Of a DNA stretch of 33,156 nucleotides, positions 33,144 through 33,156 are shown piece after piece (within the stretch, counting starts at the first letter, position 1; each line of letters opens with the position of its first letter). The translations under genes were made by a program, and so were the position numbers. This stretch comes from Promethearchaeota archaeon. Lineage in GTDB: Archaea > Asgardarchaeota > Lokiarchaeia > Sigynarchaeales > SOKP01. The stretch is from assembly GCA_004524515.1 (NCBI GenBank), contig SDNV01000013.1, forward strand, positions 1-33,156, given 5' to 3'. Under the pieces are notes generated by a model, which saw nothing but the letters and a program-made list of their open reading frames with translations, searched no databases and was not told where the DNA came from.

Positions 33144-33156
33144 TGCCCGGTCCCGG
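33144..33156 (-). tRNA. Possible 3' end of a tRNA gene cut by the window edge
   Basis: The last 13 bases read CCGGGACCGGGCA on the minus strand, very GC-rich in an AT-rich region. This parses as a T-stem 3' strand (CCGGG), a seven-base acceptor 3' strand (ACCGGGC) and discriminator A. It is followed by TACTTTTTC, a T run where archaeal tRNA transcripts would end. A plus-strand tRNA is unlikely because position 8 would be C, not U. Only 13 bases are seen, so the call is tentative and the amino acid unknown. Confidence 0.35.

Noticed and set aside
1..33156. CRISPR arrays, insertion sequences, rRNA or complete tRNA genes
   Set aside because: I saw no regularly spaced repeats, transposase-like frames or GC-rich RNA blocks other than the 13 bases at the end.

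Overview
The window is a strongly AT-rich, gene-dense archaeal segment. It most likely comes from an Asgard archaeon of the Lokiarchaeia type. I infer this from three things seen together: a Rab-like small GTPase (840-1367), carbamoyl-phosphate synthase genes with eukaryote-like sequence signatures, and archaeal-style expression signals (TATA-like boxes, oligo-T run ends, GGAGGT/GGTGAT ribosome sites). No rRNA, CRISPR array or insertion sequence is visible. The last 13 bases look like the cut-off 3' end of a tRNA gene.

Layout. 1-2.4 kb: the 3' part of a sugar-phosphate isomerase-like TIM barrel, a Rab-like GTPase and a winged-helix regulator-like protein. 2.4-16 kb: an acyl-CoA and short-chain acid metabolism block. 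It holds a membrane protein, a 4-hydroxybutyryl-CoA dehydratase-family gene broken by an in-frame TAA, and a divergent homocitrate/Re-citrate-synthase-like gene across a palindrome-rich 360-bp spacer. Then come an acyl-CoA ligase, an acyl-CoA dehydrogenase, a flavodoxin/ferredoxin (EFR1-like) protein and four tandem crotonase-fold paralogues. A minimal nucleotidyltransferase with a broken HEPN-like partner sits between the first two paralogues.

15-29.2 kb: a pyrimidine / carbamoyl-phosphate block. It holds an aberrant CTP synthase, two small Cys-rich proteins, a membrane protein, a URO-D-family protein on the minus strand, and two complete tandem carAB pairs. CarA1 keeps the glutaminase Cys, Gln and His. 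CarA2 has lost all three (Gly, Asn, Asn), so the second pair should not hydrolyse glutamine and may be an ammonia-fed or regulatory carbamoyl-phosphate synthase. That resembles the vertebrate CPS I / CPS II division. A stand-alone Lrp/AsnC-type ligand domain follows carB2. 29.2-33.1 kb, all on the minus strand: a PAP2 phosphatase, a GPH-type transporter and a creatininase-family amidohydrolase.

Main points for follow-up: the duplicated carAB with a dead glutaminase, the eukaryote-like character of both copies, the in-frame stop in the dehydratase with 67 intact codons behind it, and loss of the catalytic Glu in only the fourth crotonase paralogue. All functional calls rest on reading motifs by eye; no database search was run.
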